Origin: Ophioceras dolichostomum | Taxonomy: Eukaryota; Ascomycota; Sordariomycetes; Magnaporthales; Ophioceraceae | DNA: 40,652 nt | Reading direction: 5' to 3' | NCBI GenBank assembly: GCA_003049485.1 | Contig: PYST01000148.1 | Location: 1-40,652, forward strand | Shown: one piece after another, positions 31,001 through 40,652 of the stretch | How positions within the stretch are numbered: position 1 is the stretch's first letter | Layout: each line of letters begins with the position of its first letter | The notes under the pieces: generated by a model | What the model saw: the letters and a program-made list of their open reading frames with translations, nothing else | Told to the model about the DNA's origin: nothing | Database searches by the model: none | Program-made: the position numbers and the translations under genes

Positions 31001-34000
31001 GGACGGCCTGGCTAAGATCTCTCGCGTGTCTCGGTACCGTGCAAAGTTCCAGGGACTCGGCTACGACGAGGTCGTGTGGGACGCTCTTCCGCCGAGGAGC
31101 GACTACAAGCGCTGGGCCGCGTTCAAGGACGCATATCAGGAGTACCTGAACGGCAAATTCTTCTCCACGGTGCCTCATCAGGCCATCACCGATAGGATCA
31201 AGGAGTACAGAGCCAAGGAGTACTGCGAGATTGCCGTGCAGCCGTCAACACTCGCACCGGGATGCGAGCTGATGAAGTACCAAGTTCAGGGCGTCAACTG
31301 GCTTGTCTTCAGTTTCTACAAGAAGGTGAGCGTGGTGCTCGCAGACGAGATGGGCCTCGGCAAGACGATCCAGGTCTGCGCCTTCATCGCTGCGCTAGTG
31401 GAGCGCCCCAAGTGCTGGCCGTTCCTCATCGTTGTCCCCAACGCTACATGCCCCAACTGGCGCCGTGAGATCAAGAAATGGGTGCCCAGTCTGCGTGTGG
31501 TGGCATATTACGGCGGACGCGTCTCACAGGAGCTTGCCTACAAGAACGAGCTGTTCCCGGACGGTCGGGACATGAAGGCGCACGTCGTGGTCATGTCGTA
31601 TGACTCCGCCCAGGACGACAACACTCGCAACCTCTTCAAGCAGGTGCGCTGGCGGGGCCTTGTCGTTGATGAGGGCCAGCGGCTGAAGAACGACCAGAAC
31701 TTGCTCTACCTCGCGCTGCGACGCATGCAGGTCCCATTCCGGCTGCTTCTAACTGGCACGCCGCTGCAGAACAACAAGCGGGAGCTCTTCAACCTCATCC
31801 AATTCATCGACAGCAGCAAGGACGCCGCCAAGCTGGATCTGGAATACGCTGACCTGAACAAGGACAACATCCCGGAGCTGCACGCCCTCATCAAGCCGTA
31901 CTTCCTGCGGCGGACCAAAGCAGACGTGCTCAAGTTCCTGCCTCCAATGGGCCAAATCATCGTGCCCGTCACCATGTCCGTGGTACAAGAGCGGCTTTGC
32001 AAGTCCATCATGGCGAAGAACCCCGAGTTGATCCGCGCCATCTTCGCTAAGAGCAAAATTTCCAAGAAGGAGCGGGGTTCTCTGAACAACATCCTGATGC
32101 AGCTTCGCAAGTGCCTCTGCCACCCGTTCGTGTACAGCCGCGCGGTCGAAGAGGACACCGTTGACGAGGAGACTATGAAGCGCAACTTCGTCGAGGCGTC
32201 GTCTAAGCTTGTGCTCCTGAAGATGATGCTGCCCAAGCTGAAGGAAAAGGGACACCGCGTCCTCATGTTCACGCAGTTCCTCGACCAGTTGCTGATCTTT
32301 GAAGACTTCCTCACTGACCTCGGCTTCGAATACCGGAGGCTGGACGGCAGCATGAACAGTCTGCAGAAACAGAAGCGCATTGATGAGTTCAACGCGCCGG
32401 GATCCACGATCTTTGCCTTCCTGCTCTCCACGCGCGCTGGAGGTGTCGGTATTAACCTTGCGACCGCAGACACGGTCATCATCTGCGATCCTGATTTCAA
32501 CCCTCATCAGGATTTGCAGGCACTGTCTCGCGCTCACCGTATTGGCCAGGCTAACAAGGTGCTCTGCATCCAGCTTATGACCAAGGGCACGGTCGAGGAG
32601 AGGATCGTCGAGATGGGCCGGAAGAAGATGGCGCTAGATCACGTCCTGATCGAGACGATGGACGACGAAGACATCCTCGGCAATGACCTTGAGTCGGTTC
32701 TTAAGCATGGCGCTGCGGCGCTGTTTGACGAAACCAACAAGAAGGATGTCATCAAGTACGATGAGGCTGCCATTGAGAAGCTTCTCGACAGGTCCCAGAT
32801 CGTCAGGCCCCCTCAGGTCGAGGACGAGCTTGCGCAGAACGAACAGCGGGAGTTCACTTTGGCTCGTGTCTGGGCCCACGACACAGGCAGCTTCACAGAT
32901 GACCTCAACATTCAGGAAACCGATCCCAAGATCAGCAATGACGCTTGGGAGGCGATCTTGAAGCAGCGAGAAGAGGACGCCATGCGCCGCGCCATGCTCG
33001 AGCAACAGAGCATGGGCCGGGGCACCCGCAGGCGCAACGTAAGTTTCCCCGAGTTTGTACTCTCCAGATGGATTTTTTTCTTTTTGTTTTGACGTGATGG
33101 CATCATGCTCACTGAATTGACTGAACAACAAACAGGCCGTCAAATATGCTCAAGATGACATTGAAGATGGCGGTGGCCGCGGTGGCCGCAAGGGCGAAGA
33201 CGACTCGCCCACAGACGACGACTTCGTCCACAACGAGGCTGAATCGGGCAATGACAGCGAAGAGGAGGAGGCCGTGGTGGCTACAGATATACCACAGCAA
33301 GCAGCGCCAGGGGCGCCCGTGACGAACGGGACATCCAAAAAGCCCAAGAAAGGTACGACGGCTCCCAAGAAGGCGGCTACACCCGCCAAAAAGCGGGCCC
33401 ATGTCAAAGTCGCCGGTCCAACGCTTTCCCCTCGTGTTCAGAAGCCTAGTACGGGCCGCCCGCGTCCGGGAGCGGGAGCAGTGCTACCAGTCAACCCGAA
33501 GGGCAAGGGCAAGGGCAAAGCTTCTCCACAGACCGTCACGACTACCAAGCGAACCCCGGCGAAGTCTCGCGCCGGGGGCCCGGTTCACAAAACTCCCCTG
33601 CCCAAGCCCAAAGCAAACATGACGAAAGCCAAACTTACTGACCGACAACAACAACAGCCGCAGCCCCCGAAGTCCCCGCACTTGCGCAGCCAAACACCCA
33701 ACTCATCCTACAGCACATGCAGCAACGGCAAATGCAGAGCCAACTGCCTCTCCAAGGCCAAGCCTCCCGTGCTGCAAACACCAGCAACACCCCCATTCCC
33801 CTCCCCTCATACATCACAAATGGAGCCGCAGTCCCCTTCCACCCTCCACAACAGCGCCAACCGTTTGGTGGAATCCAAATCAACCTCTCAGACAGACCCT
33901 TTCAGCCCTCAAACCATCTCCCCCAACCGTGGCAGGTCCCTTCCACCTCTGGGGTCAACACCGGAGCGTCTGCAGCTGCAGCGCTCGCTTTCGCAGGCGC

Positions 34001-34439
34001 CGGTAAGTCCAGAAGAGCAGGTGCAGATGCAGGGCAGGGACCAGGACCAGGCCCGGGACCAGGCCCAGGACCAAGGCAAGGGCCTGGAGCAGCTCAACAA
34101 TACCAGCTCGGCAGCGACCGTCGAACCTCGCCCGGAGTCCGACCTGGTGATGGCCAATGGCCTGATTACACCGGCGTAGTGCCAGTGCTGCCTCCTCAGC
34201 AGCCCAGGCAGAAGGTTCAGAAACAGCGGAACCCAGCTCCGACGGCGATGCCCCTCTGTCCTCGCTGCGGACTCCTTCACAACCTCTCCGCTGCCTGTCC
34301 AGAATGGTCCATTCTAGATCTCAGGATTGCCATCGATTCGCTGCGCACGGAAACACAACCCCTGCTCATCCGGTACAGGGCACATTTGCAGAACAAATTG
34401 CGCGAGATGACCATGAGTGGAGGAGCCCGGAAGGGGTGA
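28025..34439 (+). CDS. Mit1-like CHD3-type chromatin remodelling ATPase (SHREC-type, about 1,850 aa)
   Basis: Nuclear SNF2-family ATPase; the fission-yeast relative Mit1 belongs to SHREC and helps position nucleosomes in silent chromatin. Exons: 28025-28696, 29442-33038 and 33136 onward. Intron 1 (745 nt) has GTAAGC/CAG; intron 2 (97 nt) has GTAAGT/CAG; both are phase 0. Exon 1 ends in a chromo/Tudor-like strand set (EKWYTVEYDDGRIDQ-VPIDEIYQ). A PHD finger covers about 462-520 (C-x2-C ... C-x2-C ... H-x3-C ... CRHC). A second cysteine-rich extended-PHD block covers about 534-634. Chromo-like segments include EYLVKWENQSYDHCDWKP. In the SNF2 ATPase, motif I is DEMGLGKT (859-866), motif II is DEGQ (about 967) rather than DEAH, and TGTPLQNN follows. 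Helicase C motif VI is SRAHRIGQ (about 1253). The C-terminus is Lys/Pro-rich with an AT-hook-like GRPRPG. The conserved end CPRCGLLHNLSAACP...LREM is read only after a frame change between about 33640 and 33690, so the exact C-terminal join is uncertain. Confidence 0.9.
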
Positions 34440-35468
34440 TGACGAACGTCTTCTGGCAATTTTGTCTCCTGCTCTTTCATTCACTCTTTTTCTCTCGCCC
34501 TCTTCGGTTTATTCCGCGTCATTTTTCTCCCTTAATTATCTTTTACTTTACTTAGTTTCCTGTTAATGCTATGTATTTTACCATTTCGGTTCACTTGACA
34601 AGGTCTCGCGGTTCAAAAGAACAAACGGGCGATGCTCTCACCCCCATTTTGGGGTCTTACCCTTTCTCCCCCCTGCCTTCCCAGGAATCATTTTATTTGC
34701 GTCTACGCCCGCTTCCAAGTGGACCGCGGGCCTGGTTTCCCGTCTTAGAGTCGCAGCTTTTTTCCCCTTGCCCGTTTCTAATGCGTCCATGATACCACAT
34801 CTCATCTGCTAGACGTTCAGAGCATTTCGTTGACCTTTCCGTATTTTTTTTCTCTGGCTGACGCCGCCCGCATTAGAGGATTGCAATTTGCCTTTCGCGG
34901 TTCATGAGACATTCCGACTCTGGAACGCTTTATTTAGACTCGGACGCGATTGCGTAGAAATGGAACACGGGGATGATGTGGCGGAGGTAGGAGGAAACAG
35001 TCGTATCTTCCAGACTGGTGGAGAGTGCGGGAGGGACTTGATTTCCTTCCAGTCGTTCAGCCTCTCTCTCTCACTAGAAGAGCGGCAGAGCAGGACAATA
35101 AACAAACCCGTTGAGTTCTTGTACAAGTCTTCCACCGTGCCACCCCTCGCGTTTCCCCAAGGCAACCGGCCAGCCGGCCAGCCACAGACGAGTGAGTGAT
35201 AGGTAACGCGTGCCACCAGGTATGTTCCACCCTCATGAAAGAAACAAGAAAAATTCGAAAGAGAAAAATACAAAGAGAGAGAGGCAGACAGGGCCACCAG
35301 GCGAACAGAACTGGGGGAGTCAGATGGCACAGTCTATCGTCACGTGGGAGACACAGAAGGGATTTTGCTTCGCTGCCGCCATCCGGTTTGACGCAGAGAA
35401 CCTTAATAATGATAAGGCGGTCGCGGTCTGTTTCGTTTCGTTTGCTTCCCGTCTCCCTCTCTCTCTCC

Positions 35469-35498
35469 GCCTGCCTGCCTGCCTGCCTGCCTGCCTGG
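35469..35498. repeat. CCTG tetranucleotide run
   Basis: About seven CTGC/CCTG units in the region upstream of the CCCH gene. Confidence 0.85.
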
Positions 35499-35581
35499 CC
35501 TTCTGGCCTCGCTCTAAAGCTCGGACCCGCCGCCTCTGCGAGCAAGCAAACAGCGAAGAAAGGCAAGCCCAGACAGACCCA

Positions 35582-35622
35582 GAAAGCAAGCAAGCAAACA
35601 AGCAAGCGAGCGAGCAAGCAGG
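35582..35622. repeat. AGCA/AGCG imperfect tetranucleotide run
   Basis: About ten units of AGCA, AACA and AGCG about 90 bp after the CCTG run. Confidence 0.8.
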
Positions 35623-36156
35623 AAGAGAGCGAGGACACGCGAGCGATGGATCCGTCCTCCGTTGAGCCAACTAATAAGAATAAGAAGAGGTTCCCCACAG
35701 GCCTTGCTACCAGCCGGGCGAACGACGTCGTCCCCTTGTGTCGGGGCGGCGGAGGCCAAGCGGTTTGTACCCCCTTCCCAAACCCGCCTCCTCCCTCTTC
35801 CACGCCGCCATCTTAGTCCATCAACCCGGCGACCACATCCTATAGTGGACGGTTCTTGATTTGGCAGTTCTTTTCTTGTATACTTCCCTTATAAAAAAAA
35901 CATTCGAGACGGGAAAGCCATCGTCCTCTGGGAGGCAAAAGACAAGCGACGGGTGGGTGGTATAGAGAGAGAAAGAGGGCGAGACAGACTGGACGAGACA
36001 GACAGCGTGGATCGACGGGAGGCGGCCTCGCCCGTTTGCACCCCCACTCCTCCCAGCCATACCGTTGGCTAGCCTTGCTCTCTCTCCTTTCGCTCTTTAC
36101 TGGCTGCCTTTTGCCCCATACGGGAATCTCTCTTTTTTTCTCTCTCTCATTTCGGC

Positions 36157-39100
36157 ATGGATCCGGCCTCCGACTCTTCGCCCACACATCATCCCCCTCA
36201 TTCCTCTTCCGGCTCTTCCTCCCCGCCACTCCCACGGCCACCATCCTCAAATATCCATCCCATCCAGCAGCCGGCGTCCCTCAGCACTACTCTCAGCTCA
36301 GCGGCCTGCTCGGTCTCGTCAGGGGCACCGCCGATAGCGGCGCTGTCTACCAGAGAGACTTCCCCTGACTGCCTACTGCGCGGTCCGAGAATCGTCCATT
36401 CAACAGATACGGCATCTTCATCTGCTTCCTTTTCACCGTTAGCGGCGGCCGCCTCGCCATCACCGTTTGCATCCTGTATAGATCAACAGCCTACTAGCCC
36501 TAGCAACAACGCCGACGCGCCTCGACCAGACGAGATGGAGCGAGCCGCGTTCGATTCCCGCCCCAACCAGATCATTCGGAGTGGCAAGAACAGCAGCTCC
36601 AGCAGCAGTGCTAGCAGCATCCAGAGTGACAGACACCCCTTCGCCTGCCAGCCGGGTGCTTGGGGCTCGGGAGAAGAGACTGGTGGCTACGGTATAGGAG
36701 GAGGTGGCCGGCGACAGGGACGCCAGCATCACAAGACTTCAATGGGCAGAGGTGGAGGTGGAAGAGGAGACATTGTCGTTGTCACGGGGTGTGATATGGA
36801 TATGGGCAGAACAATGGGCAAGGCAATCGGCCCCGAAGTGCCCATCGGCTGGCTTCATGTAGGCCTCGGGGGCCTTGAAGCCCCCGCTAGCGGAAGCATG
36901 GCCATGGGGATCATGGGCAAGAGCATTGGAGTGAGCATGGGAACGGGTGTGGGATCGGGTATGGCCTCGTCATGTGCTGCGCCTATCTCTACGGTTTGCG
37001 CGGCGTCCGATGTCGACGACGACAATACCAACACCGACGTCATCGGAACCGGAACTGGAACCGCCGAGCTGGAACAGCTCCAGCCAGATCGCAGCAGCTC
37101 GGTCAGCACGAGCACCCTCGACGCGTCCACCTGGAACAAGCCGACGCGCGTGAACCGTGACGGCTCACCCTCGTCGATCCCGCCTTCCTCCTCGACGGGC
37201 GACTCCTCTGGCTGGACGTCGTCTTACCACTACAAAAAGGGCTCCCATCACAAACCTCAGCTCTCGCCGCTCTGGTCTTCCACCTCTTCCTCTACACACC
37301 ACCACCGACTGGCGCACCACCCTGCCAGAACCGCGCCGTACTCGCCGTCGTCGCTTTCTTCTTCGGCTACTTCGTCGTCTCTGCGTTGCATCACCATTCC
37401 TGGTTCCCCTTCTGCCTTGCTTCCTCACAATCACCATCATCACAATTCGGTCGTCACGAACATGAACAACACGCTCAACAGCAACATGTCGTCTTCCTCC
37501 GCATCGTCTTCTCGCCCCACCGGCCACCACGGCACCGGTGCCTCTGCCGCTGGTGCTTCTTCTGGTGGTGGCGGCAACAATAATACTATACCCACTTCCT
37601 GCTGCAGCAGCACTGCTGCTGATATTATTGAGCCGACGACTCACATGGCTTCCATCCCAACTCAGGTCCAGGGCAGCAACCAGCAGCAGTCCCGACTTGC
37701 CGCCTCCACGTTGCCGCAGGGACAGTCATCGACCGTTCAGCAGCAGTTGCAGGAATTCTACCCAATTCACAACACTCCCATCCAGGCCATGCAGCAGTCT
37801 CATCAATTTATTCACCAGGCGCGCCAGCAGCATCAACAACCACCGCAGAGCCAGCAGCTTCTTCCTTCGCTTCACCTGCAACACCACCACCACAACGTTC
37901 TTGCTGCTGCTTCGCACAACGTCCAGCTTCAACAACACGCCGCTCACTCTCACGCTCACGCTCAAGCTCAAGCTCAGCAGCTGCAGCACCAACTTGTCCT
38001 CGCCGCCGGTGTTGTTCCCCAGCACACTGAAGCGCCTGCCTTCGTCGATCCGACCAACACGTTTCCTGCCGCCGCCGCGAACATGTCGGAAAACGTAAAC
38101 CCCTCGGACGCATTCTTCGCGTACTGTTACGACCGCGGCGACGGTCGCGTCACTCGCCTGATCGCGGCCGATCAGCTTCCCGCACTGGTTGACATCCCCG
38201 CCCAGGAACAAGCCATCGTCGGCATGCGAGTTCTTCCTCTCCCCAACACACCTGCGCCCGTTGGTGTTGCCGCGCCGGCTAGCACCGAGCTCGTCCGGTT
38301 TCAGGGCCAGCCTCAGTCGGTAAGTTTCGTTCCCCTCTACGAAGAGAGCTGCAATTCCCACTCCGTTTTTTCCCCTCTTTACCATTTTCGGCTTTGTGTT
38401 CCGAACGGGGCGAGGCAGGTGCCTTGGATAGGGTGCCTGCCCTCCCTGCCCTTCGTTACCTCCACACGTCTGCCAATCATCCCCCTGCGTTCTGTGCGAA
38501 ACCATACCTTCCCCAGATACTACCATCTATACTGCCATTTCTTCCCTCATGCCTTTATAATTCTTCTCCATTTCTTCAAATTCCTCATACTGCTCGTGTT
38601 CCCACGTGGCTGGTACAGAGAAATGAGTGAATCATCACAAAGGGGAAGGAGCGCCCGCCCGCCGAAAACAGGGCAGGAGAGGTGATCGGACAAAACCAAA
38701 CCCAGACAGACGCCTTCAAGAAGTGATCTACCCATTGCACCACTCACACCATCGCCCCATCTTCTTTTCCATTACCACCTTCATCTACTTTTTGCTTCAC
38801 GTTCCTCGTTTCTTCTCAGCCTTCCCTGTCAACCCCTTCCTCTATGCCATCCAGGAGGTACTTGCGGTCACTGCATTTTCCATTCCTCCCGTCACTACCA
38901 CTGCGACAACCTTGCCTCGTTTCTCTCTCAGGCACACCTACACACTGCCTTCTACATCACCGATGTTTCGGTTTCGCGTAATCACACATCAAGGGTCACT
39001 GCAGGACTCAGGCTAACATACATCATCTTTACCTGCAGTCTATCATCGCCACCTCGCCAGAATCGACCCCTGGCGGCGCTCTGGGCCTGCTCGGAGCCGG

Positions 39101-40371
39101 AGCCGCCGGAGCCGGCGGCCAGCCCGGCAAAAAGACCAAAATATACTGCGACAAGTGGGTTCACGAGGGGGTGTGCGCCTTCACGCAGCAGGGCTGCAAG
39201 TACAAGCATGAGATGCCGTACGATAAGGCAACTCAAAATGCCCTCGGCCTCTTCCACGGCCTCCCAACCTGGTACAAAAAGCACCAGGCCGAGCTCGCGC
39301 GCTCCTCCCAGGAGCTCGTGAGCGGCAACCCGGAGGCCGTCGCCGGCGGCCAGGCCAGCGGCGGTGGCGGTGGCGGCGGCCCTCTCGTCATGGGCAGCCG
39401 CTCGCTGACCCTCAACTCCCCCACGTCAGCGGCAGCCTCGTACACCGGCCTCGGCGGCCACGGCGGCATCTCGGGCCTCGCCCACCTTCAGGCCCAGGCC
39501 CAGGCCCAGGCCCAAGTTCAAGCCCAGCAGCAGCAACAACAGACCCAGCAGCAGCAGCAGCAGCAGGCCATTGTCGCCTCTGCTGCGGCCGTGCGCGACC
39601 CGCGGCTGCCGTGGCGCCGCCTGGACCCCGCGCCCGTGAGCTTCGCCACCCCCCCGGTCGCGGCGGCGGCCGACAACAACAGCAGCAGCCAGCAGCACCA
39701 GGCCTCGTCTTCTTCTTCTTCCCTGCCGGCTCCGCCCGGCCTCGGCCCCCGCCCTGCTGTTGCCGCTGCTGCCTCTGCCGCTGCCGCCCGCTCTGCCGCT
39801 GCCGCCCTGCTGCCGACCCAACAGCAGCAGCAACATCAACACCAGCAAGGCCTCCCTGGTGGTCGCGGCGGCTCTGCCGCCCTTACGTTTGGCGGCCCTG
39901 CCGGTAAGTCCCCAGCCTCGAGATATCTCTCTCATTCACTCACGATCATATAACAAATCCTCTAGTCAGCCTCTCGAGAAGAAGCTAACCACTAGTACTC
40001 CTCTGCTCTCCTTCTGCTCCGCGGACGAAAACAAAAATATAGTCCAGTTCGCCCGCCCGGCCCGCGAGGCCCCCGCCGCTGCCGCCCAGCACGGCGGCTT
40101 CGGCCCCATCGGTGGTCTGCCGCCTGCCTCGCGCCAGGCCCAGGTCCAGCAGCCGCTCGGCGGCGGCGCCGGTGGCAGTGCCATCACCGGCGCCAGCGCT
40201 GGTTCTTCTTCTGTTGCCGCCGCGGCGCGCGTCACGAGCGCGAACAGGTTCGAGCACCTGTCGCTCGAGACGTCGAGCAGCGGCGCCGACGACGATGAGG
40301 AGGAGGAGGAAGAGGAGGAGGGAGCGGGGGCGATCGGCGGGGGTGGTGCGGAGCTGACGCGTTTTGAGTGA
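36157..40371 (+). CDS. CCCH-type zinc finger protein with long low-complexity N-terminus (1,118 aa)
   Basis: Probable RNA-binding protein of the fungal single-CCCH family. Exons: 36157-38319, 39039-39903 and 40043-40371. Intron 1 (719 nt) has a GTAAGT donor, a GCTAAC branch point and a CAG acceptor. Intron 2 (139 nt) has GTAAGT/TAG. The zinc finger in exon 2 reads C758-x8-C767-x6-C774-x3-H778 (YCDKWVHEGVC...GCKYKHEMP). It is followed by the family hallmark NALGLFHGLPTWYKK. A conserved-looking core, FFAYCYDRGDGRVTRLI, lies just before intron 1. Residues 1-642 are Ser/His/Gln-rich with an odd Met/Gly-repeat stretch (about 210-270). An in-frame ATG at 38083 could be an alternative start of a 476-aa core protein. 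Later regions are Q-rich (after about 870) and Ala-rich, and the C-terminus is a run of Asp/Glu. Function in this species is unknown. Confidence 0.87.
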
Positions 40372-40652
40372 GAGACAAAAAAAACCAGCCTGGCCTTGTT
40401 GTGGTGGCCGTGGCTTGGTGGATGATAGCGACAGCGATGCTCTGCCCTCCTGCTACCCCTTCCTCCTCCCTCTTCTTCCCTTGGTTTGTTGTCTGTCTGG
40501 GTCGGTTTTTCTTCTTCTTTTGAAGTTCTTTTGAGCTCCTTTTATTTCTGCGTGCGTTTCCCCGGCTGCCTCCTGCAGACCTAGTGCAGGCAGTTAGTTT
40601 GGTGGTTTGGTTCGGTTTGGTTCCCTTCGGTGTGGTTTGGTGGTTCCCCCCC
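40372..40652. other. 3' region of the CCCH gene to the window end
   Basis: T-rich sequence (about 40490-40530) is consistent with a 3' untranslated region. A GGTTT/GGTTC-rich run (about 40598-40640) precedes the terminal C7 run. Confidence 0.5.

Larger units (their letters stand above)
34440..36156. other. Intergenic region and probable long leader of the CCCH gene
   Basis: No supported gene; large open frames on both strands here (for example 35057-35803 minus and 35196-35816 plus) lie in simple repeats. A run of CTGC units lies at about 35469-35498 and an AGCA/AGCG tract at about 35582-35622. One GTCACGTG E-box sits near 35338-35345. A strong CT-rich tract from 36075 to 36150 runs right up to the ATG at 36157, as in many fungal leaders. 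Confidence 0.6.

Noticed and set aside
34003..34008. Consensus GTAAGT donor within the last Mit1-like exon
   Set aside because: No acceptor was found that improves the reading frame. Read-through in the final frame leads directly to the conserved C-terminus.
35057..35816. Large overlapping open frames on both strands (248 and 206 codons)
   Set aside because: They are built from tetranucleotide repeats and CT/GA-rich leader sequence and have no domain features.
36549..36559. GTTCGATTCCC, resembling a tRNA B box
   Set aside because: It lies inside the CCCH coding frame. No A box or cloverleaf could be drawn around it.
36881..36900. Short GGGGGC/GCCCCC hairpin in the CCCH gene
   Set aside because: Only six paired bases in a GC-rich coding region; expected by chance.

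Overview
This window is filamentous-fungal nuclear DNA, most likely Pezizomycotina and probably Sordariomycetes. The genes have short GT-AG introns with CTAAC/CTGAC-like branch points, and leaders are pyrimidine-rich. Glutamine-, serine- and alanine-rich tracts are common. The protein set is typical of ascomycetes: a Cdt1-like factor, MBF1, a Mit1-type SNF2 ATPase, a mitochondrial SpoU methyltransferase and GPI-anchored surface proteins. I see no bacterial, viral or intact transposon genes. The genus cannot be fixed by reading alone.

Layout, left to right. 0-5 kb: a small unrecognised proline-rich protein (2064-2297) and a Cdt1-like replication licensing factor (3471-5003). 5.6-9.2 kb: a divergent pair, MBF1 on the minus strand and a DUF1365 membrane-associated protein on the plus strand. 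Their shared 0.8-kb promoter holds three RTCACGTG E-boxes. 9.2-11.7 kb: intergenic, with a 42-N assembly gap inside T/G homopolymers. 11.7-14.6 kb: a GFA/CENP-V-fold protein convergent with a GPI-anchored cysteine protein. 14.6-18.1 kb: gene-poor DNA rich in TAGG repeats, with a possible degenerate coding stretch and a perfect 15-bp inverted repeat. 18.1-25 kb: an APH-fold kinase-like gene with a one-base frameshift, then a FAS1 GPI protein convergent with a cysteine-module GPI protein. 25.6-34.4 kb: the divergent pair MRM1 (mitochondrial rRNA 2'-O-methyltransferase) and a Mit1-like CHD3-type remodeller. 36.1-40.4 kb: a large CCCH zinc-finger protein with a long low-complexity N-terminus.

The genes do not form a pathway. 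The right half is housekeeping chromatin and RNA biology. The middle (13-25 kb) is enriched in secreted or surface proteins, has wider spacing and carries most of the TAGG repeats. I found no convincing new multi-gene system. The most useful observations are two apparent reading-frame breaks (APH-like gene and Mit1 C-terminus), three introns of about 700-745 nt among otherwise 84-139 nt introns, the triple E-box divergent promoter, the isolated palindrome at 17993-18030, and a GFA-fold protein lacking one expected zinc-site cysteine. The window begins with eight Gs and ends with seven Cs, so it may be a whole draft contig.
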